NCBI GenBank assembly: GCA_964626625.1
Contig: CAZVFV010000002.1
Span: forward strand, 1-43,187
Length of the DNA stretch: 43,187 nucleotides
Source: CAYZPE01 sp964626625
GTDB taxonomy: Bacteria > Patescibacteriota > Minisyncoccia > Phycocordibacterales > CAYZPE01
Direction: 5' to 3'
How positions within the stretch are numbered: position 1 is the stretch's first letter; the number at the start of each line of letters is the position of its first letter. The notes under the pieces are model-generated. The model did not search any database. It was given only the letters and a program-made list of their open reading frames with translations, and was not told the DNA's origin. Both the position numbers and the translations under genes were made by a program. This document shows positions 22,876 through 28,654 of this stretch, one piece after another.

Positions 22876-23034
22876 CTACCGCATCCACATCAGCCAGAAA
22901 TTTAATTGCAGCGCGGCCATCCAGTAACCCGCCTGCGCCCAGTGCCCCTGTGCTGCATAGAGCACAATGCAGCCCGTGTTCAGCAGGATGTTCGCCATGA
23001 CCAGATAATCACCCCAACGCATCGACGATCCCAT
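22876..23034 (-). CDS. Small two-helix membrane protein, 52 aa
   Basis: Starting from MGSSMRWGDYLVMANILLN, the peptide has one membrane helix (LVMANILLNTGCIVLYAA) and a second amphipathic or membrane helix (AGYWMAALQLNFWLMWM). GAGGAG lies about a dozen bases before the start. The gene overlaps the end of the zinc-ribbon repeat gene. It starts MRWGD, recalling the MRWDLW start of the small membrane protein at 24493. Function unknown; perhaps superinfection exclusion. Confidence 0.5.
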   Translation of the reverse strand: MGSSMRWGDYLVMANILLNTGCIVLYAAQGHWAQAGYWMAALQLNFWLMWMR

Positions 23035-23480
23035 GTTCCCGATGTCTCCTCGGCCTCGTGTTGTCCTCGAGCCGCGATCCGACATCGCGCCCCCGCGTGT
23101 CTACGCCTTTGCACGCGTTACAAATCCGATGATCCGGCCCCGTCGATCGCATCCAACAATCGCACTGCAGGCACCGCCGCAACGTCGTCGGCTGGTTGTC
23201 CAGTTTCAGCAGCTTCTTCTGCCGCTCTACGCCTTTGCACGCGTTACAAATCCGATGATCCGGCCCCGTCGATCGCATCCNNNNNNNNNNNNNNNNNNNN
23301 NNNNNNNNNNNNNNNNNNNNNNNNNNNNNNNNNNNNNNNNNNNNNNNNNNNNNNNNNNNNNNNNNNNNNNNNNNNNNNNNAACAATCGCACTGCAGGCAC
23401 CGCCGCAACGTCGTCGGCTGGTTGTGCAGTTTCAGCAGCTTCTTCTGCCGCGTCGCCTGAGTGACGAACCTAGAAACCAC
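23009..23480 (-). CDS. Tandem zinc-ribbon repeat protein (interrupted by assembly gap)
   Basis: A GTG at 23480 follows GAGGG. The product is built of a 42-residue module: RRCLQCDC, then MRSTGPDHRICNACK, then RQKKLLKLDNQPTTL. Each module has two CxxC pairs and a His, a zinc-ribbon pattern, joined by a basic helix. At least two complete copies are visible, and the N-gap lies exactly in register (sequence either side joins as a perfect module), so an unknown whole number of modules is missing. The C-terminus (DTRGRDVGSRLEDNTR) is basic and acidic mixed. It likely binds nucleic acid or RNA polymerase, but that is inference. Confidence 0.65.
23101..23450. repeat. 126-bp tandem repeat array with scaffold gap
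   Basis: The unit starting ctacgcctttgcacgcg recurs at 23101 and 23227 (period 126 = 42 codons), and the second half recurs again after the gap (aacaatcgcactgcagg at 23155 and 23381). One C/G difference is visible in ggttgt[c/g]cag. The 100 N at 23281-23380 is a place-holder of unknown true length. Confidence 0.85.
23281..23380. other. Scaffold gap (100 N)
   Basis: Exactly 100 N within the zinc-ribbon repeat array. Removing them would restore a perfect repeat junction, which suggests collapse of an unresolved array. Confidence 0.95.
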
Positions 23481-23491
23481 CGGCTTCGCCC

Positions 23492-23794
23492 TCAGTCGTC
23501 CCGATACGGCAGAAAGCCCGGCACATCTCCGGCCGGATGCCCCGCCTTCTTCCGCGCCCAATGATCCAGCACCTCGCGTACCTTTTGCATCGCCCGCGCA
23601 ATCGCCGCCTGGTGCGCCGCGCCGCCCCTCCGCTTGCGAAACACGCTGTAGATCTCCGCCTGAATCGGCCGGGGCACCATCCGCCAGTGCCCCGCACACA
23701 TCAGTCGCGACAGGCTTATTTCAATCGGGCATTCCTCGATCGCGCACCGACGCGTGGGGATCGAGTGAGGCTGTCGCGTCGTGACCTGTTCCAT
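23492..23794 (-). CDS. Small Cys/His phage protein, 100 aa
   Basis: The ATG overlaps the upstream stop (ATGA) behind GGGGGT. Residues about 15-45 read RRCAIEECPIEISLSRLMCAGHWRMVP, the C..C...C..HW..VP pattern common in small phage proteins of unknown role that bind a metal ion. The rest is helical and basic (AAIARAMQKVREVLDHWARKK). It sits between two zinc-ribbon genes. No defined function. Confidence 0.6.
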   Translation of the reverse strand: MEQVTTRQPHSIPTRRCAIEECPIEISLSRLMCAGHWRMVPRPIQAEIYSVFRKRRGGAAHQAAIARAMQKVREVLDHWARKKAGHPAGDVPGFLPYRDD

Positions 23795-24081
23795 CACACC
23801 CCCTGTGCCCTGGCGGCGTGTCCGGCCCGCGTCTGCGCGCGCAGCCGGTCCTCCGCATCGCACCGACCGCACGCCGTCTCTCCAGCACGGTTGATAAAGA
23901 CCCCAGACATGGCCCCGCAGACGCCGCAGCGCCTCGGCTCCTTCGGCAGGGCATACGTCCTGTCCACGTCGTGAATCAGGGTGATTGAGGGGCTGTCCCG
24001 TATGTGCCTGCGCGAACCATCCGTCCAGCGTTCGTACACCGAGAAGTCCTCGCTCGTCATGTAGTACGGACTCGTGCGCAT
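23794..24081 (-). CDS. Zinc-ribbon protein, 95 aa
   Basis: GGAGGT four bases before the ATG at 24081 decides this start, two bases after the upstream stop. The N-terminal half is polar, with SEDFSVYERWTDG and SITLIHDVDRTY. The C-terminal half has RRCGVCGAMSGVFINRAGET followed by ACGRCDAEDRLRA, a classical CxxC-x16-CxxC zinc ribbon, then a basic end. It belongs to a run of zinc-binding small genes. Confidence 0.6.
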   Translation of the reverse strand: MRTSPYYMTSEDFSVYERWTDGSRRHIRDSPSITLIHDVDRTYALPKEPRRCGVCGAMSGVFINRAGETACGRCDAEDRLRAQTRAGHAARAQGV

Positions 24082-24083
24082 GC

Positions 24084-24275
24084 TCACCTCCCCGTCTTCC
24101 ATGCGTTCTGTCGCCACGGCTTACAGGATGACGAACTCGGCAGATAGCCGAGACTGAACTGCTTCCCGCGATACCAGCCCACCACCCGACGGCCCCACTG
24201 CCACACCGGCACGACCAGCAGCGCCGCCGCCGACAACCCCACCAGGATCACGAGGGCCCACAGATCCCACGTCAT
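24084..24275 (-). CDS. Small membrane protein, 63 aa (third of a duplicated series)
   Basis: The start overlaps the upstream stop (ATGA). It begins MTWDLWALVILVGLSAAALL, giving one membrane helix right at the N-terminus, followed by a Trp/Arg-rich juxtamembrane region (WQWGRRVVGWYRGK) and a polar tail. Its first codons and preceding DNA repeat those of the gene starting at 24493 (MRWDLWA), showing a local duplication of about 218 bp. Confidence 0.55.
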   Translation of the reverse strand: MTWDLWALVILVGLSAAALLVVPVWQWGRRVVGWYRGKQFSLGYLPSSSSCKPWRQNAWKTGR

Positions 24276-24493
24276 GACAGCCCCCACAGCATCACGCGCA
24301 GAATGAGCCACCAGAGTCCCAGGCTCACCACCATCGCCACCATCGCCCAGGGCAGACTCAAGCCCTCGTCCACGGGAGACTCGCGCCTCGCACGTCGGTG
24401 CGGCGCCGCGTACCCAGCCTGGTCCCTGGCCTCATCATTAGCGCTGGTCAGATCTCCCATGATGCCTCGGCGCGCCCACAGATCCCACCTCAT
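24272..24493 (-). CDS. Small membrane protein, 73 aa (second of a duplicated series)
   Basis: ATGA overlaps join it to genes on both sides. The N-terminal 40 residues are charged (HRRARRESPVDEG). The C-terminal 30 form a membrane helix, VVSLGLWWLILRVMLWGLS, almost identical to the end of the gene upstream (VVSLGLWWLILRVILWVIS). The identical helix with differing N-termini suggests that the membrane part is the conserved function. Confidence 0.55.
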   Translation of the reverse strand: MRWDLWARRGIMGDLTSANDEARDQAGYAAPHRRARRESPVDEGLSLPWAMVAMVVSLGLWWLILRVMLWGLS

Positions 24494-24663
24494 GAAATCA
24501 CCCACAGAATCACGCGCAGAATGAGCCACCACAGTCCCAGGCTCACCACCAGCGAGATCGTCTCGCCCGTCAGGCTCAAGCCTTGATACGCATCGTGTGG
24601 GTAGTCGCGAATCGCCACCTCGTGATAGTCCAGCGGCCTCGCTGTGCGGTAAGTGGCTCCCAT
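24490..24663 (-). CDS. Small membrane protein, 57 aa (first of a duplicated series)
   Basis: AGGAGG five bases before ATG at 24663 sets the start. The N-terminal 30 residues are polar with paired Tyr. The C-terminus is a single membrane helix shared with the next gene. A perfect 6-bp inverted repeat lies 26 bases upstream. This is the head of a three-gene coupled string of membrane proteins. Confidence 0.55.
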   Translation of the reverse strand: MGATYRTARPLDYHEVAIRDYPHDAYQGLSLTGETISLVVSLGLWWLILRVILWVIS

Positions 24664-24688
24664 GGCGTCCTCCTGAGTGCAGGTGTCT

Positions 24689-24706
24689 ACTAGGAATCTC
24701 CCTAGT
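24689..24706. promoter_or_regulatory. Inverted repeat ACTAGG-N6-CCTAGT
   Basis: A perfect 6-bp palindrome with a 6-base loop lies just upstream of the ribosome-binding site of the 57-aa membrane protein gene. It could be an operator or a weak stem-loop in the leader. No T-tract is adjacent. Confidence 0.35.
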
Positions 24707-24742
24707 TCGTTGAGTATTTCGGGCAAAAAAATATGCGTCGTC

Positions 24743-25036
24743 TCATGCAGACAGCCGCCCTTTTTTTTCCTGCTCGATCTCGGCGAACAATTTGTGCTGT
24801 AGGTCGCAGAACATATTCATGGGCATTAAGCTGTCCTCGGAGTACCGTTCTGAGCGGCCCATCAATTCGCAGAGGTAAAATCGCTGCACGCCGCCGCAGC
24901 ACTCTTCGGAGATACGCTGCTTGACGCGAGACCCCAAAAACCACTGGAGAGACCGCTCAGCCCGTGCGCGGGCCCTGGCCTCCTCTAGGACCATCACCGG
25001 AATCACGATGTCCCCAATGCCGAATTTAAATGCCAT
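24743..25036 (-). CDS. Hypothetical protein, 97 aa
   Basis: GGAGG stands just before the ATG at 25036, favouring it over an earlier in-frame start. The N-terminus (MAFKFGIGDIVIPVMVLEEA) looks like a small beta strand pair, followed by a helix ARARARAERSLQWFLGSRV. Cys-rich EECCGGVQRFYLCELMGRS follows, then a lysine-rich end. The pattern resembles small phage proteins with a short SH3-like core. Function unknown. A possible promoter (CGGACT-17-TATAGT) ends at about 25098. Confidence 0.55.
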   Translation of the reverse strand: MAFKFGIGDIVIPVMVLEEARARARAERSLQWFLGSRVKQRISEECCGGVQRFYLCELMGRSERYSEDSLMPMNMFCDLQHKLFAEIEQEKKGRLSA

Positions 25037-25097
25037 CGCTCCCTCCCGGTTCATAGCTGCGCTTGCTTCTTAAACTACCGCCTGGAAATTGGGGTCC

Positions 25098-25126
25098 ACT
25101 ATACTCTGCTAATCTTAATGAGTCCG
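25098..25126 (-). promoter_or_regulatory. Possible sigma70-type promoter (CGGACT-N17-TATAGT)
   Basis: The -10 element (TATAGT) at 25098-25103 is one base from consensus. The -35 matches only its GAC core, with 17-bp spacing. It would serve the 97-aa gene and the membrane/zinc-ribbon string below it. Weak evidence. Confidence 0.3.
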
Positions 25127-25132
25127 CCATGG

Positions 25133-25327
25133 TCAGATTCCTTTCGACTGCGTGATAGTGTGATCGCGCCCGCTGAGTTTTTCCATTGCCGCCGTGCGCA
25201 TAAACTGAGAGAACGTCGATCCTTCCGCCTCGACGATCTTCAGAATCCGCATCACTACCTCGTGAGGCAGTCGCACGGCTTTAAATACCTGGCATTTCGT
25301 GGGCGCTTCCTTGTGTTCGGTCTTCAT
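25133..25327 (-). CDS. Ribbon-helix-helix (Arc/CopG-like) regulator, 64 aa
   Basis: After a short polar start, KAVRLPHEVVMRILKIVEAE gives the beta strand and first helix, and the second helix STFSQFMRTAAMEKL completes the RHH fold of small dimeric repressors. No Shine-Dalgarno sequence precedes the ATG, but a near-consensus promoter ends just upstream, implying a leaderless mRNA. CGAAC direct repeats 16 bp apart flank its -10 box and could be its own operator. It lies beside the second capsid operon and may control it. Confidence 0.7.
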   Translation of the reverse strand: MKTEHKEAPTKCQVFKAVRLPHEVVMRILKIVEAEGSTFSQFMRTAAMEKLSGRDHTITQSKGI

Positions 25328-25334
25328 GTTCGCG

Positions 25335-25363
25335 AGTATACACGTTCGTTAAACCGAAGTCAA
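25335..25363 (-). promoter_or_regulatory. Near-consensus sigma70 promoter TTGACT-N17-TATACT
   Basis: On the minus strand, TTGACT (25358-25363), an exact 17-bp spacer and TATACT (25335-25340) precede the RHH gene. Only seven bases separate the -10 box from the ATG, so transcription would begin at or within a base or two of the start codon. CGAAC occurs at 25328-25332 and 25344-25348, flanking the -10 box. Confidence 0.7.
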
Positions 25364-25497
25364 GAACTCTCCCACGGTTTAATGGCCCTAGTTTTAGCCC
25401 TACCCCCGCCGGGTACAGACACACAGGCCCAGCCGGCGGTCCTCAGGGTCGGACCAACGTCCGCCGCCGTGCCGCCATAATCACGCACCCAGCTCAT
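25360..25497 (-). CDS. Small hypothetical protein after the second capsid gene, 45 aa
   Basis: The ATG at 25497 lies two bases after the capsid stop, suggesting coupling. The peptide (MSWVRDYGGTAADVGPTLRT, then a Gly/Arg-rich GGGRAKTRAIKPWESS) has no recognised domain. The end overlaps the -35 box of the RHH promoter. It might be a small capsid-associated or cleaved remnant. Evidence is modest. Confidence 0.4.
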   Translation of the reverse strand: MSWVRDYGGTAADVGPTLRTAGWACVSVPGGGRAKTRAIKPWESS

Positions 25498-25499
25498 GA

Positions 25500-26621
25500 T
25501 TAAGTGATGCCGGTGATTTTGACGAATGCGGACGGCGCGGTCGGTATTACATCCACCATCCACAGCGCCCGAATGCCGACGAGGCCTTGATTGAAGCGCG
25601 TTCCGCCTCTGTCCACTCTGAGCAGGAGCGGGCCCCACTCGCCGACGTACACAGTGGACCAATCCCCGAACAGCATGGTCGCAGACGGCATCTGTTTGCT
25701 GGACACGGCTTGCACGCCTTCGATTTCTCCTTGATGCAGCGCACCGCGCCACAAAGGAGAATCAGTGCCGGTGAACCGCTGCCGCCCCTTCAAAACCTCC
25801 GCGATAGTCGGCGTGCTTAGATAGGCCAGGGCTTCCGGATTCATGATGGCATTAGCGTCCGCAATCGTTTTCTGAACGGCGACGAGACCGGCATAGCCCA
25901 GGCTTGCGCCGGACGCCGTTCCTATTCCTGGTGTATTCAGGATGCCTAATGGTTGTGCTCCGCCGGCTCCGCTGATGATCGCTGCGTCTACGCCAACAGC
26001 CAACACGGCCGCTAACCCCGACATGACGATCTTGTCGGCCGAGGACTGTTTGAGAAGTTGCTCGCTCACTTCCGCAATAGCGCAGGCTGTCTTTGGTGTC
26101 GCAGAGATTTGCCCGAAGGAAGATTCAGACGCCGAGACCGATCCGGTCGGCGTCATCCACGCGAGCGCGGCGTCTGTGATCTGCCTCGGAATCGCAACAT
26201 CGTCCCGCAAATCATCGAGGCGCTGAACACCAAGACGAGTGCACACGCTGGCGGCACGGTACATATCGACGAACGACAGGCCTGCGGGGGCGCTCGTGTT
26301 AACGGTTCGACCGGGGTACATAGCGCGCATCTCAAGCGCTTCCGTCGGAACTGCGAAGGTGCCGTCCGGCAGATACAGCCGCTTGTGCAATTCCTGACTG
26401 CATTCATACTCGAATCCCGACGCGCGTTGTCCCGGCGCGCGTTGTTCGAGCATGGCTTTGATAGCGCGCGTGATGGAGTAACGGCGCAGGTCCTCGCTAT
26501 GCAGCCCTAGCCGGGCCGTCTTGCCGTGCCCGAATTGCCCATCTCGCCGGCGGGAATCCGCGAGCACAGAGGCGGCCAGCTGATTCACTTTATTCACATA
26601 ATCCTCGGTTGCTAAATCCAT
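25500..26621 (-). CDS. Second HK97-type major capsid protein, stand-alone, 373 aa
   Basis: ATG at 26621 follows GGAGGG by six bases. The protein matches the capsid domain of the protease-capsid fusion along its length: RRYSITRAIKAM against EYSIFRAIRAL; FGQISATPKTACAIAEVSEQ against LGQLSMTPKTAIAITDVSEQ; GAGGAQPLGILNTPGI against GTGGAQPLGIKNTTGI; GGTRFNQGLVGIRALWMVDV against GGTRFNAAQVGIRAMWMVDV. It has no protease and only about 45 residues before the capsid core, so the scaffolding domain is short or missing. Two helix-turn-helix genes precede it and no portal or terminase is near. It could form an alternative or satellite-type capsid, a minor vertex subunit, or be a relic. Reading frame and key motifs appear intact. 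Confidence 0.9.
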   Translation of the reverse strand: MDLATEDYVNKVNQLAASVLADSRRRDGQFGHGKTARLGLHSEDLRRYSITRAIKAMLEQRAPGQRASGFEYECSQELHKRLYLPDGTFAVPTEALEMRAMYPGRTVNTSAPAGLSFVDMYRAASVCTRLGVQRLDDLRDDVAIPRQITDAALAWMTPTGSVSASESSFGQISATPKTACAIAEVSEQLLKQSSADKIVMSGLAAVLAVGVDAAIISGAGGAQPLGILNTPGIGTASGASLGYAGLVAVQKTIADANAIMNPEALAYLSTPTIAEVLKGRQRFTGTDSPLWRGALHQGEIEGVQAVSSKQMPSATMLFGDWSTVYVGEWGPLLLRVDRGGTRFNQGLVGIRALWMVDVIPTAPSAFVKITGIT

Positions 26622-26694
26622 GTTGCCCTCCAAATGTAAATTCGTTGTGAGCCTCACTTTACAAAATGCGCTGTGCTTAAACCACTTCATTCCC

Positions 26695-26976
26695 TTATAG
26701 TGTCCGCGTTCCGAGATCCCCACCGCGTGCCATCGTGTTAATTTTGGCTTCCTCGACAGAGCAGCCGGGAAGATCCCGCATGAATTCTTCCAGCTCGTTT
26801 TTAAAGAAAATGATTCGGCCGCCTAGCTTTCGAAACGGCAGTGTCCGCCTGGCTATTCGCTGCCGGATCGCCTTCGGGGTCATCCCGACAAGGTGGGCCG
26901 CCTCCACCACATTGAGCGCCTGCGGAGCGGCTGTAGACTGTCCGGGGATGGAGTGGCGGATACGATCAGCGGACAT
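26695..26976 (-). CDS. AlpA/excisionase-like HTH protein, 93 aa
   Basis: GAGGGGAGAG precedes the ATG. Residues about 20-65 show the HTH-17 fold: ALNVVEAAHLVGMTPKAIRQ then RIARRTLPFRKLGGRIIFFK and ELEEFMRDL. This family includes excisionases and AlpA-type activators of phage-satellite genes. The start overlaps the previous HTH gene. It precedes the second capsid gene in the same operon, about 75 bases upstream of its start, and so probably regulates that module. Confidence 0.75.
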   Translation of the reverse strand: MSADRIRHSIPGQSTAAPQALNVVEAAHLVGMTPKAIRQRIARRTLPFRKLGGRIIFFKNELEEFMRDLPGCSVEEAKINTMARGGDLGTRTL

Positions 26977-27199
26977 GTGCTCTCCCCTCTTTTTGCGCTT
27001 CGCGCCGGGCTTTTAATTCGAGAACATCACTGCGGAGAAAAATGCGCACCCCGTAAGAGGTACGCATGGAACGCAGCAATCCGGCTTCAGTAAGCTGTCT
27101 TACCCTCTGGGTGGATAACTCCAGGATGAGCGCCGATTCACCAATCATGAGCATGTCGTCAAGCATGGCTAGACTGTATGCCGACGCAGGCAACTGCAT
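26966..27199 (-). CDS. MerR/AlpA-like HTH protein, 77 aa
   Basis: Residues about 20-60 read GESALILELSTQRVRQLTEA followed by GLLRSMRTSYGVRIFLRSDV, a winged HTH of the MerR/AlpA kind. The first ATG lies immediately beside the 29-bp repeat array without a ribosome-binding site. ATG at 27166 is possible. Only a few bases from the array, it may bind the iterons. It heads the operon HTH-HTH-capsid-small ORF. Confidence 0.7.
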   Translation of the reverse strand: MQLPASAYSLAMLDDMLMIGESALILELSTQRVRQLTEAGLLRSMRTSYGVRIFLRSDVLELKARREAQKEGRAHVR

Positions 27200-27202
27200 G
27201 AA

Positions 27203-27441
27203 GGGATAAAAAAGGGGATTTATTTATCGGGGGGATAAAAAAGGGGATTTATTTATCNNNNNNNNNNNNNNNNNNNNNNNNNNNNNNNNNNNNNNNNNNN
27301 NNNNNNNNNNNNNNNNNNNNNNNNNNNNNNNNNNNNNNNNNNNNNNNNNNNNNNNNNGGGATAAAAAAGGGGATTTATTTATCGGGGGGATAAAAAAGGG
27401 GATTTATTTATCGGGGGGATAAAAAAGGGGATTTATTTATC
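27203..27441. repeat. 29-bp tandem repeat array (iteron-like) with scaffold gap
   Basis: Five visible copies have an exact period of 29 bp (ATAAAAAAGGGG cores begin at 27206, 27235, 27361, 27390 and 27419), on both sides of a 100-N gap. Each unit holds an imperfect inverted repeat GATAAA...TTTATC and a G6 tract between units. Stop codons occur in all frames read, so it is non-coding. The repeats flank the start of the first HTH gene. They could be an origin, an operator array or a partition-type site. Confidence 0.88.
27258..27357. other. Scaffold gap (100 N)
   Basis: Exactly 100 N inside the 29-bp array. The true array length is unknown, and the join between the two sides rests on the shared repeat or on read pairs. 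Confidence 0.95.
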
Positions 27442-27453
27442 TTTGTGTGAGGA

Positions 27454-27837
27454 CTAAAAAGTAATGGTTTCAATGTAGAGCGTGGATGAAAAAGGTTTAT
27501 TTAAGCTAATCAAGGCTTTACAAATTCTGACATAGCACCGTACCGCGGCCTCTTCCTTTGTTGTGGGCCCAATGCCACTGCCAGCTCGTTCTTTAGCTGA
27601 GTCAAGAATAATCCCGAAAGTGAAAAACGCTCGATGTACATAGTCTGGGTCTTGCCGCGCGATCCATTCCCATTGCGGAACAGAATGCGCTTCAGGCAAT
27701 TGCAAAATCGTGAGCCTATACAGCCGCGCATATTTTCTTCTGGTGTCCTCATCCAATCTGGGGATCCACCGCCCCAATATTCTCTCAAGGTCACAGCACG
27801 CTATATGCCAGAGCGTTGAGGGCAGGTCCCGGCGCAC
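27454..27837 (-). CDS. Hypothetical helical protein (start uncertain)
   Basis: A plausible core begins at GTG 27837, just after the upstream gene, though a longer frame overlaps that gene. The sequence is helical and protein-like: HIACCDLERILGRWIPRLDE, RKYARLYRLTILQLPE, WEWIARQDPDYVHRAFFTF, and AAVRCYVRICKALISLNK. No domain is recognised and no ribosome-binding site stands out, so the N-terminus may be truncated. It borders the repeat array, near the possible edge of an inserted module. Confidence 0.45.
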   Translation of the reverse strand: MRRDLPSTLWHIACCDLERILGRWIPRLDEDTRRKYARLYRLTILQLPEAHSVPQWEWIARQDPDYVHRAFFTFGIILDSAKERAGSGIGPTTKEEAAVRCYVRICKALISLNKPFSSTLYIETITF

Positions 27838-27844
27838 GCGGCAT

Positions 27845-28066
27845 CTACTGGCTGACGGCCGACACCCCCGCCAACCACAGGGACCACTCGCGAATACCCC
27901 GATCGTGCGCGCGGGCGAGGTCGGCCCGCATGGCGTCCTGCTCAGCACGGTTGCGGAGGATCAGGCCATCGATCCGATCGCCGCACGCCATACATTTCCA
28001 CCACCAGCGCCCGCGCCGGTCTAACCGCTCCCTCACCGTGAGCCCATGGCAACGCTGGCAGGTCAT
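27845..28066 (-). CDS. Small zinc-ribbon protein, 73 aa
   Basis: From ATG 28066, MTCQRCHGLTVRERL carries the first CxxC and WWWKCMACGDRID the second, with basic residues between them: a rubredoxin-like zinc ribbon of phage type. A helical C-terminus (RNRAEQDAMRADLARAHDRG) follows. It lies five bases after the preceding stop with no strong ribosome-binding site, so coupling is likely. Probably nucleic-acid or protein binding. Confidence 0.6.
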   Translation of the reverse strand: MTCQRCHGLTVRERLDRRGRWWWKCMACGDRIDGLILRNRAEQDAMRADLARAHDRGIREWSLWLAGVSAVSQ

Positions 28067-28070
28067 GGCG

Positions 28071-28304
28071 TCAGACCGGCAAGCCAAAGAGGAGGATGTT
28101 CGCCTCCATGACATCCAGGCCGTTCACCTGGCAGCGCCCGACCACCTGCTCAATGATCTGCTCCTGCATGTCCATGGCCGACAGGTGTTTATCGATCCGC
28201 AGCTCCAGGTGGAGGGCCTGCCCTCGATCCGTCTCCACCGCCGCATCCATCATGAGCGACTCGCCAAGAAAAGCCCTCGGGGTGATATCGACCATCACGG
28301 TCAT
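28071..28304 (-). CDS. Hypothetical acidic protein, 77 aa
   Basis: The start overlaps the stop of the nuclease-like gene (ATGA). The peptide has alternating strands and helices (QALHLELRIDKHLSAMDMQE, then EQIIEQVVGRCQVNGLDV), resembling a small ferredoxin-like alpha/beta fold. It has no signal or membrane segment. Function unknown. It might partner or inhibit the nuclease that it follows. Confidence 0.5.
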   Translation of the reverse strand: MTVMVDITPRAFLGESLMMDAAVETDRGQALHLELRIDKHLSAMDMQEQIIEQVVGRCQVNGLDVMEANILLFGLPV

Positions 28305-28654
28305 CGTCTATTCCTCCTTGTTACAGCTCCCGGTGGCGGCTTCACGTGCCCGGCCTTGACCATGGCGGTGTTGATGTTGATCGACCCGACCATCACCGCG
28401 CCGAGGACCCGGCCGTATTTCTCAAACTCTTTGTTGATCATCGTCCGGATGACCAACGGCGCGGGGAGCTCGTGCAGCAGCTGGTACAAACATTCTTTCG
28501 CCCTGAACCCGGCATCGGTGCGCAATTCCGGGGCATCGTACCCGGCCATCCGCACGAAGGCGCGATAGTGGAGGTGGAACCCCAGATCGAGATCCACCTC
28601 GATGGTGTCGCCGTCCAGCACCCGCAACAATGTCGCCCGGTATTCGTACATCAT
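28301..28654 (-). CDS. Staphylococcal nuclease-like (SNase) protein, 117 aa
   Basis: The sequence opens with RATLLRVLDGDTIEVDLDLG, the SNase strand with metal-binding Asp, then VRMAGYDAPELRTDAGFRAK, matching the (I/M)xG-x-DAPE motif, and a later EKYGRVLGAVMVG-like strand with Arg at the expected place. Such Ca-dependent nucleases degrade DNA or RNA. No signal peptide is visible, so it would act in the cytoplasm or after lysis. It overlaps the spanin gene by four bases, so it is part of the lysis operon and may help degrade host nucleic acid. Confidence 0.8.
   Translation of the reverse strand: MMYEYRATLLRVLDGDTIEVDLDLGFHLHYRAFVRMAGYDAPELRTDAGFRAKECLYQLLHELPAPLVIRTMINKEFEKYGRVLGAVMVGSININTAMVKAGHVKPPPGAVTRRNRR

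Noticed and set aside
23101..23450. Regulatory or transposon repeat
   Set aside because: The 126-bp unit is a multiple of three and encodes a zinc ribbon in frame, so it is a coding repeat.
25360..25752. 130-residue frame antiparallel in phase to the second capsid gene end
   Set aside because: Most of it overlaps the capsid coding sequence in another frame. Only the 45-codon end beyond the capsid stop is retained, at low confidence.
27203..27441. CRISPR array
   Set aside because: The 29-bp repeats are strictly tandem with no spacers and no cas genes are nearby.
27510..27794. 94-residue alternative frame
   Set aside because: The overlapping frame ending at 27454 has a much more protein-like helical sequence.
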